Positions 42,870-54,045 of a stretch of DNA of 64,000 bases are shown here, one piece after another. The position numbers and the translations under genes were made by a program. This DNA comes from Campanula takesimana. Its lineage: Eukaryota > Streptophyta > Magnoliopsida > Asterales > Campanulaceae. Numbering within the stretch: position 1 is the first letter of the stretch; every line of letters begins with the position of its first letter. The notes under the pieces are model-generated. The model searched no databases, was not told where the DNA came from, and saw only the letters and a program-made list of their open reading frames with translations. Location: contig JAOWBW010000365.1 in NCBI GenBank assembly GCA_026119855.1, positions 1,081,981-1,145,980 on the forward strand, written 5' to 3'.

Positions 42870-43360
42870 TTCCAATAACATTTAGATTAACATAAATAGC
42901 CGTTATAACAAATCCTGAAACAGATTTTCTAATGAAAAATACATGGGAAAATAGGTTCGCCTAGTATTCACTGAGACGGTTATACCACATCCGTCCAGAT
43001 CGTTTTAAACCATACAAAGATCTTTGTAATTTAATTTAACAAACTTCTCGAGAATTTGAATTGCATGCATCATACATCTTGAATCCTTCTGGGATTCTCT
43101 TAAATCCTTCTCGGATTCTTATATAAATATCATTGTCAAGTCTGCCATACAAATATGCAGTGACAACATCCATTAAACGCATATCAAGCTTTTCATATAT
43201 TGCCAGACTAATGAGATAGTGAAATGTAATTTCATCCACCACAGGAGAATATGTCTCCCCATAATCAATTCTAAGTCTTTGCGAAAAACTTGTGCAATAA
43301 GACGTGCTTTATTCTTGTGAAACAAGACGTGCTTTATTCTTGTGCAACAAAATGTGCTAT
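42870..43360 (-). pseudogene. Copia reverse-transcriptase remnant
   Basis: Minus-strand reading gives EITFHYLISLAIYEKLDMRL then MDVVTAYLYGRLDNDIYI, followed by KLQRSLYGLKRSGRMWYNRL. The region of the YVDD motif reads AIYVNLN, so both catalytic aspartates are lost. Frame shifts separate the pieces. The enzyme cannot be active. Confidence 0.75.
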
Positions 43361-43389
43361 ATATTTTGTTTTCGCACTTGTACTCTACT

Positions 43390-43900
43390 AGTTTTACACC
43401 TTCAGGTGTATGGACTACAGGTCCGGAAAACTCACGCTTCTCAAGTGAGTTGAATTCTGCTTGAATTGCGTCTTTCCTCTTTGGCCAATCATTTCAACAT
43501 CGATACTCGTCGATACACCTAGGTTTGTGATTCTCGTTATTTTCCATAACATTAAGCGCTATATTATATGCAAAAATATTGTCGAAAATTATTTCCTCTC
43601 GGTTCCATCTTTTTCCTGTATTGACATAACTGATCGAGATATCATCATTCTTAATGATTACAGGTATCTAAACTTCTTCTGGAAGTATTTTATCAGATTT
43701 GTCATGCATCTCTTCAGGAGATTCATTTACCTCGACGGGGCTTTTCTCATAATTTGCTCATTTTCTTTTTCGAGGATTTTTGTCTTTGGAACCGATAGGC
43801 CTTCCACGCTTCAGACATGGTTTAGATTCATTAGCGGATTGTCCAATCGGGACATCAATCCGTATATGAGCATTTACAGCTGGAACATGTGACTTTGTCA
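43390..43900 (-). pseudogene. First copy of integrase-RT linker
   Basis: Minus-strand fragments include CLKRGRPIGSKDKNPRKRK, ISISYVNTGKRWNREEIIFD and AIQAEFNSLEKREFSGPVV, the typical linker of this copia type, with stops between them. The plus-strand 143-codon ORF covering 43461-43892 is its shadow. Confidence 0.7.
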
Positions 43901-44045
43901 CTCTTTTTAGGTCAGTAAATGCTCTGGCGATTGATTCGCTATCTCTTGCAAGTGGATTATCTTTTGAACTTCTGGTTCATATTGCTTCGTACGAGGATCA
44001 AGATAATATTGCAATGTATTCCACTTGATTTCCTTTTCCAGCTTA

Positions 44046-45290
44046 TTACTTTCTCCCCCTAATGTTGGGAATTTTTTTTTCATCAAAATGACAATCGGCA
44101 AAATGTGCCGCAAATAGATCCCTTGTTAATGGTTCAAGATATCGTATAATAGAACAAGAATCATACCCAACATATATCCCCAATCTTCGTTGGGGTCCCA
44201 TCTTGGTGCGTTGTGGTGGAGCAATTGGAATATATAGCGCACACCCAAAAATTCTTAGATGGGAAATATTTGGCTCCTGACCATAAGCCAATTCTAATGG
44301 GGAGAACTTATGATAACTCGATGGCATGATGCGTATAAGTGTTGCTGCATGTAAAAATAGCAGGTCCCCAAGCTACGACAGGTAGCTTTGCTCTCATAAG
44401 CAACGGTCTAGCTATTAACTGAATTCGTTTAATATATGCTTCAGCTAAACCATTTTATGTGAATGAACATAAGCAACTGGATGTTCAACATCTATTCCAA
44501 TAGATGTACAATAGTTATTAAAAACCTCTGATGTAAATTCACCAATATTATCAAGGCTAATTGTCTTGATCACATAATCTGCAAATTGTGATCGTAATCG
44601 AATTTCTCGCAAACGGCAGGTTGCGAGTTAATAATAAACTTATGTGTGACCATTTAGTAGATGCATCTACTAAAACCATAAAATATCTAAATGGTCCACA
44701 CGGTGGATCAATCGGTCCACATATATTACCTTGAATTCTCTCTAAAAACTTTGAAGATTCAAGTCCAACTTTTGCTGGTGATGGCTTAATTATCAATTTG
44801 CATTGAGAGCAAGCAGCACATGAGAATTCATTAGATTGAAAAATCTTCTGGTTTTTCAATGGATGCCCATGTGAATTTTCCATAATTCTTCGCATCATAT
44901 TAGAACCGAGATGCCCCAACTGGTCATGCCATATAGTAGAACCATTTATATCTGTAAACTTCTGGTTTACTGGTAAAACCATTTATATTAGTAAACTTCT
45001 GGTTTACTGTCATTTGTACTTCAATTATGCTAATCTTTGTACAGCATACTTTAGAGGAAAATACAGGTAACTTTTCTACCACATATTTGTTACCTGATTC
45101 AGTCTTTGTAATGCATAAATATTTCATTTCTCCTTCATTACTTGTCTCAATATGACATCCATTTTCACGAATATCTTTAAAGCATAGTAAATTTCTTTGA
45201 GACATAACTGAAAACAATGCATTTTTATACTTATTTTTGTTCCTCTTAGTAGTACTATGTTAGCTCTTTTGGAGCCATCAATTATCTTTG
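44046..45290 (-). pseudogene. Copia integrase remnant
   Basis: In element sense the pre-integrase part reads SQRNLLCFKDIRENGCHIET and the zinc-binding part WHDQLGHLG with CAACSQCK. The start of the core is ICGPIDPPCGPFRYFMVLVD, with the first catalytic Asp apparently changed (NICGP where copia has D-x-C/W-GP). The later block is YHKFSPLELAYGQEPNISHL and GCALYIPIAPPQRTKMGPQR. Stops and shifts lie between. A tandem duplication of about 47 bp (TAAACTTCTGGTTTACTG) at 44950-45015 repeats the VNQKFT segment. Confidence 0.8.
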
Positions 45291-45479
45291 TACTACCTCA
45301 TATTGTACTAATATTAACATCATTTATAATCAAATATACTTATAAGTAAAAGTTAAATATGTTAGAACACACACACACTGAAATAATAGAACACACTTAA
45401 GTAAATTATAATGAGTCAGATACTTTAGTTAGTTTGGGTTTCTCCCCCATTAAGTATGTAATCATTTACATCTGGATTG

Positions 45480-46153
45480 AGAAAATCTGATATATCCAGA
45501 TGTGTACTTGTAGATGGATCTTGATTCACATCATCGTTTTCATAGACAAAATTTGTTTCAACATCTTTCCCTTTATTCAGCATTGATGCTTGATACAACT
45601 TAACAAGATGTTTAGGCGTACGACAGGTACGGGCTCAATGGCTTTTCATTCTGCACCGATAACATAAATTCTCAATTTTTATCGGTTGCTTAATTTGTCT
45701 AGTCGATGATATTTCATTATTACCTTCTCTATTCCACTTCAGGTGGCGAGAAATTTTTTCATCATTATTGGGGTGATTGTCATTATGATACCGATTATTA
45801 AATCTCCCCCGACCACGGTCGCGATTACGTCCACGACCACGTTCTCGGCCTCGCTCAGTATTATCATATATACTCGCGTTCACTTCAGGGAACGGAGTAG
45901 AGCCAGTGGGGCGGACTTCGTGGTTTTTCAATAAGATCTCATTATTTTGCTCAGCCATATGAGATCAATTCAGAATATCATTTAAAACCGTTTTCTCGAT
46001 ATTGCTTCTGCAGGAGCAAATAAAAAAAAGGAATGTGGAGAAAGTTTTCTTTAGCATATTGTTATCAGTTATTCTTTCTCCACATAGTTTTAACTGTGAT
46101 GTAATTTTAAACATCGTAGAATTATATTCACTTATTATTTTAAAATCCTGCAA
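45480..46153 (-). pseudogene. Copia gag remnant
   Basis: Begins MQDFKIISEYNSTMFKITSQ, which corresponds to the middle of gag in this copia type; about 100 N-terminal residues and part of the leader are missing. It continues AEQNNEILLKNHEVRPTGST and an Arg-Gly-rich region (RGRERGRGRNRDRGRGRF), then a zinc knuckle CYRCRMKSH-stop-ARTC in which TGA has probably replaced a Trp codon. One frame shift lies near 45960. Confidence 0.75.
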
Positions 46154-46276
46154 ACATATATAAGATATAATTTTGAAATAACTTGAAAAGAGACTAGGTA
46201 GATCTTACCGATACCGTACCTACTTTGGTGACTATAGCTCAGGATCTGGAACTAGAACGAAGTCGTGCTGATAACG

Positions 46277-46650
46277 TGTTATAAAACTAAAGAACCAATA
46301 GCATAATCTTAATAGATAATATTTTATTTCAAGACTATTATAGAGAGAGTGTACAAGAGAGAAAGATAAAAGTTAAGAACTTCTGAAGTATATTGAAATG
46401 AAAACTAGAGCCTACTATTTATAGGTGGAAATTGGCTTCCTCTATAAGCTTCCATAAGGATAAACACTATCCTTTAGTAAGGCTTCCTTAGTAAGCTTCT
46501 CTGAAGATATTTACCAAGCTTCCCTAGTAAGCTTCACTGAAGATATTTACAAAGCTTCCGTAGTAAGCTTCGCGAAAGATAATCTTGCAAAGCTTCTCTT
46601 GTACACTTCTGGTTCAAAAGACATCCACATAAGAATATCATAGTTTTAAA
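46277..46650 (-). repeat. 5' LTR of rearranged copia
   Basis: Matches 41219-41588 with a handful of differences (for example CTTCCGTAGTAAGC versus CTTCCTTAGTAGC). The outermost 15-20 bases are different, so the true end is uncertain (46640-46650). Confidence 0.75.
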
Positions 46651-48344
46651 TATTTGTTAATAATATTTTGGTAAATTAGTTTATATTGAAATATCAAATA
46701 AGTAAAATCATAAGGTACTATTTCGTTGATATAATGGAAGCAATTAATTATTGCAAACGGTTGTCGTATTCTTAAGTAGCATAGAATCCTCCATTTGAAA
46801 ATCAAAATTAAGAAGAATATTCAAATGATAACTAATTATTAACTAATTAACGTAATGATTAATCGTCTAGCTTGTAGATAGGAAGCACCAAACAACAAAT
46901 TAAAAGAAAAAGAAGAAAGAAAAAAGAAACAAAATTCAAGGATAAAACGACGAAGAAGAAGAAATTTCAGCCTCAATCTAGACTTTCGTATAAAGAGAGA
47001 TGGAGACCTGTGTCGCGGTCAGCTCTCACTTCTCAACGGTTGGCAAACTATAAAGAGAGGAGGAGGGAAAAGTAAGGTTGGAGGGTGGGGGTGAGGATTT
47101 GATGGATGGAGGGGGTGGAAATGGAGGGGGTGGGGGTGGAGGTAGCGTGGGTAGTGTGGGGTTGTATGGGAAGTGGGTGTGTGAGTGGGAGAGTTAACAT
47201 GTACCGGAAAATGACTTACGGAGATTCCACTCCATAAATCATTTTACGGAAAACTTAGCTTATTTTCGTTGACCGTAAAATATTTTACATTGATTTTTTT
47301 TACATTTGGTTACCAAACACCGAAAAACATGTAAAACAGGATACTATTACTTTTGTTTTCACATTTACTCAATTTTGACTTGCTCGAGATGTGTGTTGGC
47401 ATTTTCAAGCCAACACAAGGGCTTTATTTTCTCATATTTTCAACGTTAAATCTTACGGTGTCGCAGTTTATTTAAATGTCAATATTAGGTAGTGGCCAAT
47501 GTTTACTTGGCGGAGCATTTGGGTGTCCCGGGTTTGTGTTCAGATGGCACTCCGGTGTAAGACTTGTCTCAACATGGTTCTTCAAATCCTTAGGATCTTC
47601 AAAGATGTATGTACCATAATGATTTCTAGAGATTCTCACCAAGTTTATAATTTATATATTTTGGTTGAGCTTCCGGCTAATGTAGAGTTTCTACTAAATA
47701 TTATCGCTGAATAAATCATATGTTCCCTTATTAAAAAAAAAAAAATGTAAACGAAAACAAATTTTACCACATAATATTGAGAAGGTGATTTCTCTAGGTT
47801 ATGGTGGCATTTTTCGCACTGCACCACTCTTGCCTCTATCTCAGCCCCTTTAATTTTTGTCCCATGTTGTGCTTCAGTTTATTTTTCCTTTGTGGCGAGT
47901 CGCATATGTTGGGATTTCAATAAATATATTATCCCCAGTAATTTATTTTTTTAATGTTAAAAATGATTTCACCCAATGTTTTTAAATGAACGTTCAAATT
48001 TTAAATTAAAGAACATTTGAAAATCTCTATTTTTTTATACAATTTGATGGCAAAAATTCATATATATTCTTATAATCCGCTTTTCAAACATTTAGTTTGC
48101 AAGTATAAAGATATTAGTAAAAAAAATTAGAAAAAAAACATTTAAAAACAAGTTATTTAAAAAACATTCATTTTAAAACAATTCTTTTTGAATATAGATA
48201 TTCATTCAAGAGTATTATATTTACAAAATCAAATGAGACTCAATGCAGACCTAATCCCTAAAATAATCCAATAATGCCGATCCTCTGCAAGTACTCTTGT
48301 GTGCTGGTGGAAAATGTTCACTCCTTCCCTTCTGTTCTAAAATA
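46651..48344. other. Intergenic with a G-rich block; no gene recognised
   Basis: A purine-rich stretch (46880-46960) precedes a strongly G-rich tract at 47045-47195. Around 47200-47340 are inverse-looking phrases (ACTTACGGAGATTCC, TTTTACGGAAAAC) that may be a transposon end. A run of 13 A follows 47732. The 71-codon ORF at 47499-47714 is not recognised and could be a LINE 3' fragment; this is weak. Confidence 0.4.
47045..47195 (+). repeat. G-rich tract with quadruplex potential
   Basis: Many GGG/GGGG runs in short spacing (GGAGGGTGGGGGTGAGG, GGAGGGGGTGGGGGTGG) on the plus strand. No C-rich counterpart is nearby. Confidence 0.6.
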
Positions 48345-48577
48345 ATTATTACTCCCCCGTCACACTATAAGGTTTTTATTTTGATTTTCAATGAATGTTA
48401 AAAAAAAGTAAATGTTGTAAGTGTAAAAATTAAGAGAGAGAAAGTGGGTATGAAGTTTTTGTTGTGAGAATGACAAGTGGGTTCCATTTTCCATTTTAAG
48501 TAATAAAGTAAAGTAAGAACATTAAATTGGAACAGACTATAAAGTAAAGTAAGAAACTCAAATTGGAACATAGGGAG
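48345..48577. mobile_element. Stowaway-like MITE
   Basis: Starts CTCCCCCGTCACACTATAAG and ends AATTGGAACATAGGGAG. A related right arm (TTGGAACAGACTATAAAGTA) occurs just inside it, so the right end is duplicated. Confidence 0.5.
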
Positions 48578-48690
48578 TTTTTTTTATTATTTTAGACAAT
48601 GTCCATGCCATAAGGATGCGAGGAAAGAGATCGAACCCTAGCGCTCACCAAGGGTGAGGCTTGACTTCACCACTGGGCCACTTTGGGGAC
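48578..48690 (-). mobile_element. tRNA-derived SINE (family 2), second copy
   Basis: Matches 31992-32107: minus-strand GTGGCCCAGTGGTGAAGTC (A box), GGGTTCGATCTC (B box) and the body with CATTGTCTAAAATAATAAAA tail. The flanking TTATTATTTTA / TTATTATTTA could be the target duplication. Confidence 0.7.
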
Positions 48691-48828
48691 TTATTATTTA
48701 AAGTTTTGCACACATATCAAAAAGTATCATTAATATATATAAATAAAATAAATTATCATTAAAATGACACAACTATTGAAGTAAAAAAATATTTTGACAA
48801 TTAAAACTTAATAATGATAAATAAAAGT

Positions 48829-49033
48829 ATACTCGCTCCGTCTCATCTTAAACTTCAAAAAAAAGTGAGCACAAGAATTAAGATGAGAATCTTTATATTA
48901 TAAAATATAGATAGTAGGGTAGGGTGTGTGAGTATAAAAAGTGGGTAGGAGAGAGAAAGTGAGGTAAGGAATAGTTAGTGGATAGTTGTTGTGTGAATGA
49001 CATGTAGGTTCCACTAAATAAAAAAATATAAAT
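48829..49033. mobile_element. Stowaway-like MITE, left piece (split by copia element)
   Basis: Starts CTCGCTCCGTCTCATCTTAA. It is interrupted by the copia element at 49034, with 5 bp target TAAAT, and continues at 59183. Confidence 0.75.
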
Positions 49034-49502
49034 TGTAAGGACATGGCTTGCAACCCAAGTCATTTAGACTTCCATTCATAAAGTTATGATTATAATATTA
49101 ATTTATAAAGTATAGTTGATAATAAAATGTGTAGAATTCCTGGATATATATTATCTAATTGTGATGGGCAAAAAGGTAATTTATTATCATAAAGCTTGAA
49201 AGGGTGTGGTCCCTAAATGAAATGTCACCAAGTCTACTATATAAAGGGCATTCCATCAACCCTTTAGACTACTCCATTTTTCATTAGTACTCTCTCCATA
49301 AATCTTCATTAAGTGTTAAAGAAGTAAAAGAGGAAAGACATTCATCATTTAGAAGATCATTCTCCTACATCTTCTTCTTCTTCATTTCTCCCTACTTCAT
49401 AATGGATTCAACAGGTATTTGTTCTTAACGCTTCCGCTTCATCTCTTCCTCAATCCTATTCTAAAGTGAGTGTGGCATTCAGGGATTAAAATTGTTCCAA
49501 CA
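49034..49502 (+). repeat. 5' LTR of copia element
   Basis: Starts TGTAAGGACATGGC and ends GTTCCAACA. TATA-like CTACTATATAAAGGGC lies at 49234-49249, about 250 bp before the LTR end. Confidence 0.93.
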
Positions 49503-49504
49503 AT

Positions 49505-49516
49505 TGGTATCAGAGC
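49505..49516 (+). promoter_or_regulatory. Primer-binding site (initiator Met tRNA)
   Basis: TGGTATCAGAGC two bases after the 5' LTR. Confidence 0.92.
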
Positions 49517-49915
49517 CCCGCTCATTATTTAGTTTGAGTTTGAGTTCTTGTATTAAGAAAAGCTTTCATGCTTTACTTTGATTCATTTTCTCTGTTGAAT
49601 CATAAGGTTTTTTATGTCGATTAGGGACTCTAATTCGTTAATAGAGTGCTGATGATCTTCATCTAAAATTAAGAAAAATGGTTTGAAAGTTTTTGTTCAT
49701 TAAAAGGTTCAAGTGAGACTATCCCTTCATAACATGGTTTTATGTTTTAAGTGCATACCATGTGGATCTACTCACTTGATTCCATTAATTTTAAAAGGCA
49801 AGATTATCCTAAATAACATGGTTTTATGTTTTAAGTACATACCATGCGGATCTACTTGCAATTCATTTGATTTTGAGGAAAATTTAGACAAAAATTCAGA
49901 AGTGCAGATTGTTTG

Positions 49916-50214
49916 GCACGGTCGTGCTCTTTTGTTTGGCACGGCCGTGCGCCTCAATTACCTTGAACCGGTGCGTATGAATAGTGCTGGTCCGGACGGG
50001 TGTCTTGTTTGAACCGGTCGGATCGGTTCGTTTGGCACGGTCGTGTCCTTTGTTTGGCACGGCCGTGCTCATTGTACCGTGAGAACATGCTTTGTCTGAT
50101 AATTTTGGCACGGTCGTGCATCAATTTTTAGCACGGTCGTGCAAAGTGTGCCGCGAGAACATGCATTTCTGTAAATTGTTGCACGGTCGTGCAGCTTTCT
50201 ATGCTCGACCGTGC
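49916..50214. repeat. Array of GC-rich dyads in the copia leader
   Basis: GCACGGTCGTGC or GCACGGCCGTGC (with minor variants) starts at 49916, 49939, 50035, 50057, 50108, 50131, 50181 and, as the inverse GCTCGACCGTGC, at 50203. The pair spacing is 23, 22, 23 and 22 bp. Later pairs start 73 bp apart (50035, 50108, 50181). In the longer gap (49950-50034) other palindromes occur (GTCCGGAC at 49990; GAACCG...CGGTTC at about 50011). The short ORFs across it are not genes. Confidence 0.88.
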
Positions 50215-50768
50215 AGCTACTGTTCATCAGAATTGAATTTTGCACAATTTTGTTTTCCTCTTGAACAAAACATACATTTTTCAAACCCTAAGGCCTTGAT
50301 TAATTATATGATTTGACAATTTTATTCATTGTTTAAATAATATTGTCGCCTAAGTGATTTACGTTATTTAAACCCTTAAATTGTAAAGTGTTGAATGTTT
50401 AAGTTAATATGTGAATGACTTGAATTTTCCAAAGAAGATCTTGACATTTGACTAAACTTAGGCATTCATGTGGTAACAAATAAAATGATCATTAGGATAT
50501 TTTCTTAGGTACTTATGTCGGCCCAAAGGAAGATTAAGTATTTATTAAAATATAAGTTCAAATTACTTGTTACCTAAGGCAATCATTTATGAGTCAACTC
50601 GCAATCCAAAGATTAGTTTTGATGTCATGTTGATTGTCTTATTGATGGATTTCGTTGATATAATTAATCATTTTTATTTTGTAGTTTCTTATTCATGTTT
50701 TGTTTTCATTCTTTTTTGTTCTCACAACCCAACAGATTTACTTATTGCTTCATCCGTGATTACTGCTA

Positions 50769-51260
50769 TGAGTACTTTACCGATGCTTAACGGGACTAAT
50801 TTTAAAACTTGGAAAAATAAATTAATGATGATCTTAGGCTATATGGTCATAGATCACGCATTAAGAGAACCGTTTCCTCTTCCTCTTTCTAATATAAGCA
50901 CTCAAGAAGATTGCTTAAATAATGAGAAGTGGGAACGCTCCAACCGCGTGAGCCTAATGATCATGAATATAGTTGTCCCGGAGACCATTTTGGACGGTGT
51001 CTCCAAGGACGTTGATGCTAAAACATTCCTTGATATGATTGAGGGATGTTTGGCATCTACCTCTTCTCATGGGACAAAGAGAAAAGGGAAGGAAACTGTG
51101 GTTGCAAGTAATGAGAAGTCTAAAGGATCATCTAATGATCATAAAGAAATGCTTCTTTTGCAAGGACCTTACTAATATGAAGTTCGATTACCCTAAGTAT
51201 CATGCTTGGCGTGAAAGATATATCATTTGGTCTTGTTTGTATTGTATTGAGGCTAATTTG
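50769..51260 (+). pseudogene. Copia gag remnant
   Basis: MSTLPMLNGTNFKTWKNKLM is the typical start of this gag type (few residues, then NFxxWK). It continues to KRKGKETVVASNEKSKGSSN. The main frame ends at a TAA at 51173; the zinc knuckle is in the next frame as KCFFCKDLTNMKFDYPKY, where His is lost and the second pair of ligands altered. About 150 residues of the central gag domain are missing between LASTSSHG and the start of the basic region. Confidence 0.75.
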
Positions 51261-51284
51261 GTTTCAATTCCTACATATACATGG

Positions 51285-52560
51285 TGATTGGATTTTGGTG
51301 CGACCACTCACATAAAGATGTTTAAGTAGGATTGCCTGAGTTACCGAAAAACCAGTGAAGATGAGAGAATCATCTATATGGGAGCTGGGAATCCGGTTAA
51401 AGTTTTAGGCATAAGGACTCTTTTTTCAGTTATTGTTAAGTACTAAGTATTATTTGTATTAATAATACATTCATTGTACCATCATTTGAACGGAATTTAA
51501 TATATATATCACAATATTGAATAAAGAAGGTTATTTTGTTCATTTTTTGTGACCTTTATTTTAAATTCCAAGGTTGTTGGTACTAGTACTTTGTCAAGTG
51601 TTCTTTATTTACTTGACATTATTCAAACAATAAATGTGTCCCTTAATGATGAAATCAAAACTAGAAAGCAAAAGTTATCAAGTAAATTTTATTTCATTAA
51701 GACATAGGCATTTGGGTCATATTTCCAAGAGGAAAATTGATAAGCTTATGTTAAAAGAAATCTTAAACAAACTTGATAATTTGGAAAATACTTTTGCATT
51801 AAAAACCTTAAAGTAAATTTACAAACATTATGGTATTCTCGAGAGTATCAAGTGTTTCAATGAACTAATGCATTCGGATGTTTGTAGGCCATTAATTATT
51901 CCTTCATGGAAAAGGTCAACAATAGTTATTATGTTCAAAATGACTAACTCTTAGTTTGAATACATTTATTTGCTTCATAAAAATATTAAGTTTGGACGTT
52001 GTAAAAGTCTTATAAGGACAAAGTTGGAAATCAACTTTGAAGACTATTAAGAACATTAGGTTCATTCATGATGGTGTATACATCTTTGGAATGATTGTTA
52101 AAAGGAACAACGTCTAGGTCCTTTTTACTCGCTATTTTGAAAGAGTGTAGGATTATCTCTCTCTACATTGAGCCGGGTACGCCTAGCATGAATATTGTAA
52201 TAGAGACATATTGAAATCCTTAAGGATATGGTAATAAGTATGTTTTATACTTCTCTTACCTCACTCATTATGGGCGATACGTTAAAGCCGCAACCTTTAT
52301 TCTCATTAAAGCTCCCTCTAAGGCTACTAATATAAACCTTAATAATTTAAGGATGCGTTCCTTATTCATCCTTAAACCATATTCATTTATGGGGTTGTCT
52401 AGCATATGGATAGACTTTATAAGTCTACTAAGGGAAAGTTAGACGTAAGATTATTAGTAGTTATTCATGGGGTAAGCCGAGAAAACTAGGGGATATATAA
52501 ATTTTACAACCCGAAAGTTAGAACGTTTTGAAAAACGAGAAATGCTAGGTTCTTTTAAGG
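51285..52560 (+). pseudogene. Copia protease and integrase remnant
   Basis: Protease trace LDFGATTHIKM near 51293 (catalytic DSG changed to DFG). Pre-integrase RHRHLGHISKRKIDKLMLKE near 51702. A core start reads HSDVCRPLIIPSWK near 51870. A later block gives PYSSLNHIHLWGCLAYG near 52360-52410. Stops every 20-50 codons make it non-functional. Confidence 0.7.
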
Positions 52561-53590
52561 ATGATGAATTTAGTGGGAGAATTTGGAGTAATATTTTGAA
52601 TTTGAAAAGGAAGAGGAATTCATTTATATGAAATCCATTTATATACCACTTCCCATAAGTTCCAATTAGATATCAAGTTTTGAACTTGACATTCAAGAAG
52701 AACATATAATTCAAAATAAATATGATTTCCCTATAAGGAAATTCAACAACCTCAAAATTAGTAAGAACCGGTGCCCTTATAGAGATCAAATAGAGTAAGA
52801 AGGAATGAAATTCCGGATATTCATTAAGTGTATCTTGTCGAGAATAAGGGACACTTAGGTATAGTGGGAGATAATCTATTTATCTTCCATAAAACCATCA
52901 ATAGTCCTAATTCTCATAAGAAGATTAATGCCATTAATAAAGAGTTACAATCTTTTGAAAGATGACAACGTTTGGGATCTTATTTCATTACATAAGGATG
53001 TGAAACCTATAAATGGGTCTCTAAGACCTAAAAGGATTCACAAAGTAATTGTAACGCCCATCCTTAATCTCGTTAAATATTTGACTTATTGGTTAAATTT
53101 TTGACTTGCTTGTTAAATTCTTGGCTAGCATATTTATATGCTATTTTATTTGAGTTAATTATTTAACTACTTTAGAAAATTAAGGTGGTTAAATGTTAAA
53201 GTTGAAACTTTAGGGGCCTTTTTGTCCAAAGTTAGAACCTGAGGGGCCAAAGGGCAATTTTTGAAACTTGAATGTATATAATGTGTTGCTTCTTCTCAGA
53301 GAAGCATTTTTCCTTAATTGCTTCTCGTTGCTTCCTCTGTTCTAAAAGCTAGGTTTAGGATTCTTCCTATTTTCGACTCCTCGAGCTTAATTATTCCTCC
53401 GTTCGTGATTCTGGTCCCGGATAAATATTCGTGGCGTTGAATAGAACGTTCCAGACCGATCAGAAATTAATTTGGGTCATCTTGATTTTTGACTAGGTAA
53501 GTTATTAGCTCCCCTTACTTGTAATAACATGCATATATGTTATTCCCGCTACTTGTTCTTGTTAAAATTGTGTTTTGAGCAATTTTTGTG

Positions 53591-54005
53591 ATACTTGTAA
53601 ATTTGGGACAAAGGGAGTATTCGTATGAAAAGCAAAACTTGAAAAGTTTGAACCTGGAATTAATTAGACTTGAAAAAAATATAGAAAAGTTACTCCTATT
53701 CGTGAGACGGTAAAATAGTAACTCGATTTAAATATTATTAGAAAAATTGTACCATTATTTGTGGTACGGGGAAATGAATGGAAGTATCCCTAAATGGGTA
53801 TATTAGTATAATATAAAATTGTACTTATACTTTTGGGGACGGTGACATATTAAAAGTGGAATAAAAGGAAATTGTCCTATTATTTATTGGACGGTAAAAG
53901 AAATGAATTGAGCTTGAAACAGGAGTTCTAAACTTGTTAGTATACTCCTGAGAATGTTAGGAGTGTTAGTTAAATGTTACTCCTACGTGTGGGACGGAGA
54001 ATTAA
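53591..54005 (+). repeat. U3-type repeat units of the solo LTR
   Basis: Units include TACTTGTAAATTTGGGACAA then AGGGAGTA (53591), TACTCCTATTCGTGAGACGG (53691), TACCATTATTTGTGGTACGG (53750), TACTTATACTTTTGGGGACG (53823), TCCTATTATTTATTGGACGG (53876) and TTACTCCTACGTGTGGGACG (53977). The first three match, in the same order, units of the 7.9 kb element's LTR. Confidence 0.65.
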
Positions 54006-54045
54006 TGAAACTTGAATTCAGGGGAAATCTACCAAATTGTGCTGA

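Larger units (their letters stand above)
41219..46650 (-). mobile_element. Rearranged Ty1/copia LTR retrotransposon
   Basis: About 5.4 kb, minus strand. LTRs of about 370 bp at both ends start TGTTATAAAAC on the plus strand and are almost identical over their length. The purine tract (element sense CCAAGGGGGAG) sits next to the left LTR. Beside the right LTR, element sense CGTTATCAGCACGAC takes the primer-site position; it is not the usual initiator-Met sequence. Order in element sense: gag lacking its N-terminal third, no visible protease DSG, integrase, linker, partial RT, then a second copy of linker plus RT start, then the 3' region. The outer end of the right LTR is diverged and no target duplication could be confirmed. 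Confidence 0.8.

Noticed and set aside
43461..43892. 143-codon plus-strand ORF
   Set aside because: It is antisense to the copia linker, whose minus-strand reading matches known copia words.
46880..46985. Possible plant gene 5' leader (GA-rich)
   Set aside because: No ORF follows, and the context ends in a G-rich tract and transposon-like phrases.
47499..47714. 71-codon ORF as a gene
   Set aside because: No recognisable domain and no flanking signals. An A-run downstream hints at a LINE fragment, but this cannot be supported.
50567..50768. Upstream extension of the copia gag ORF
   Set aside because: The open frame continues upstream by chance with a hydrophobic, AT-rich translation; MSTLPMLNG at 50769 is the family start.
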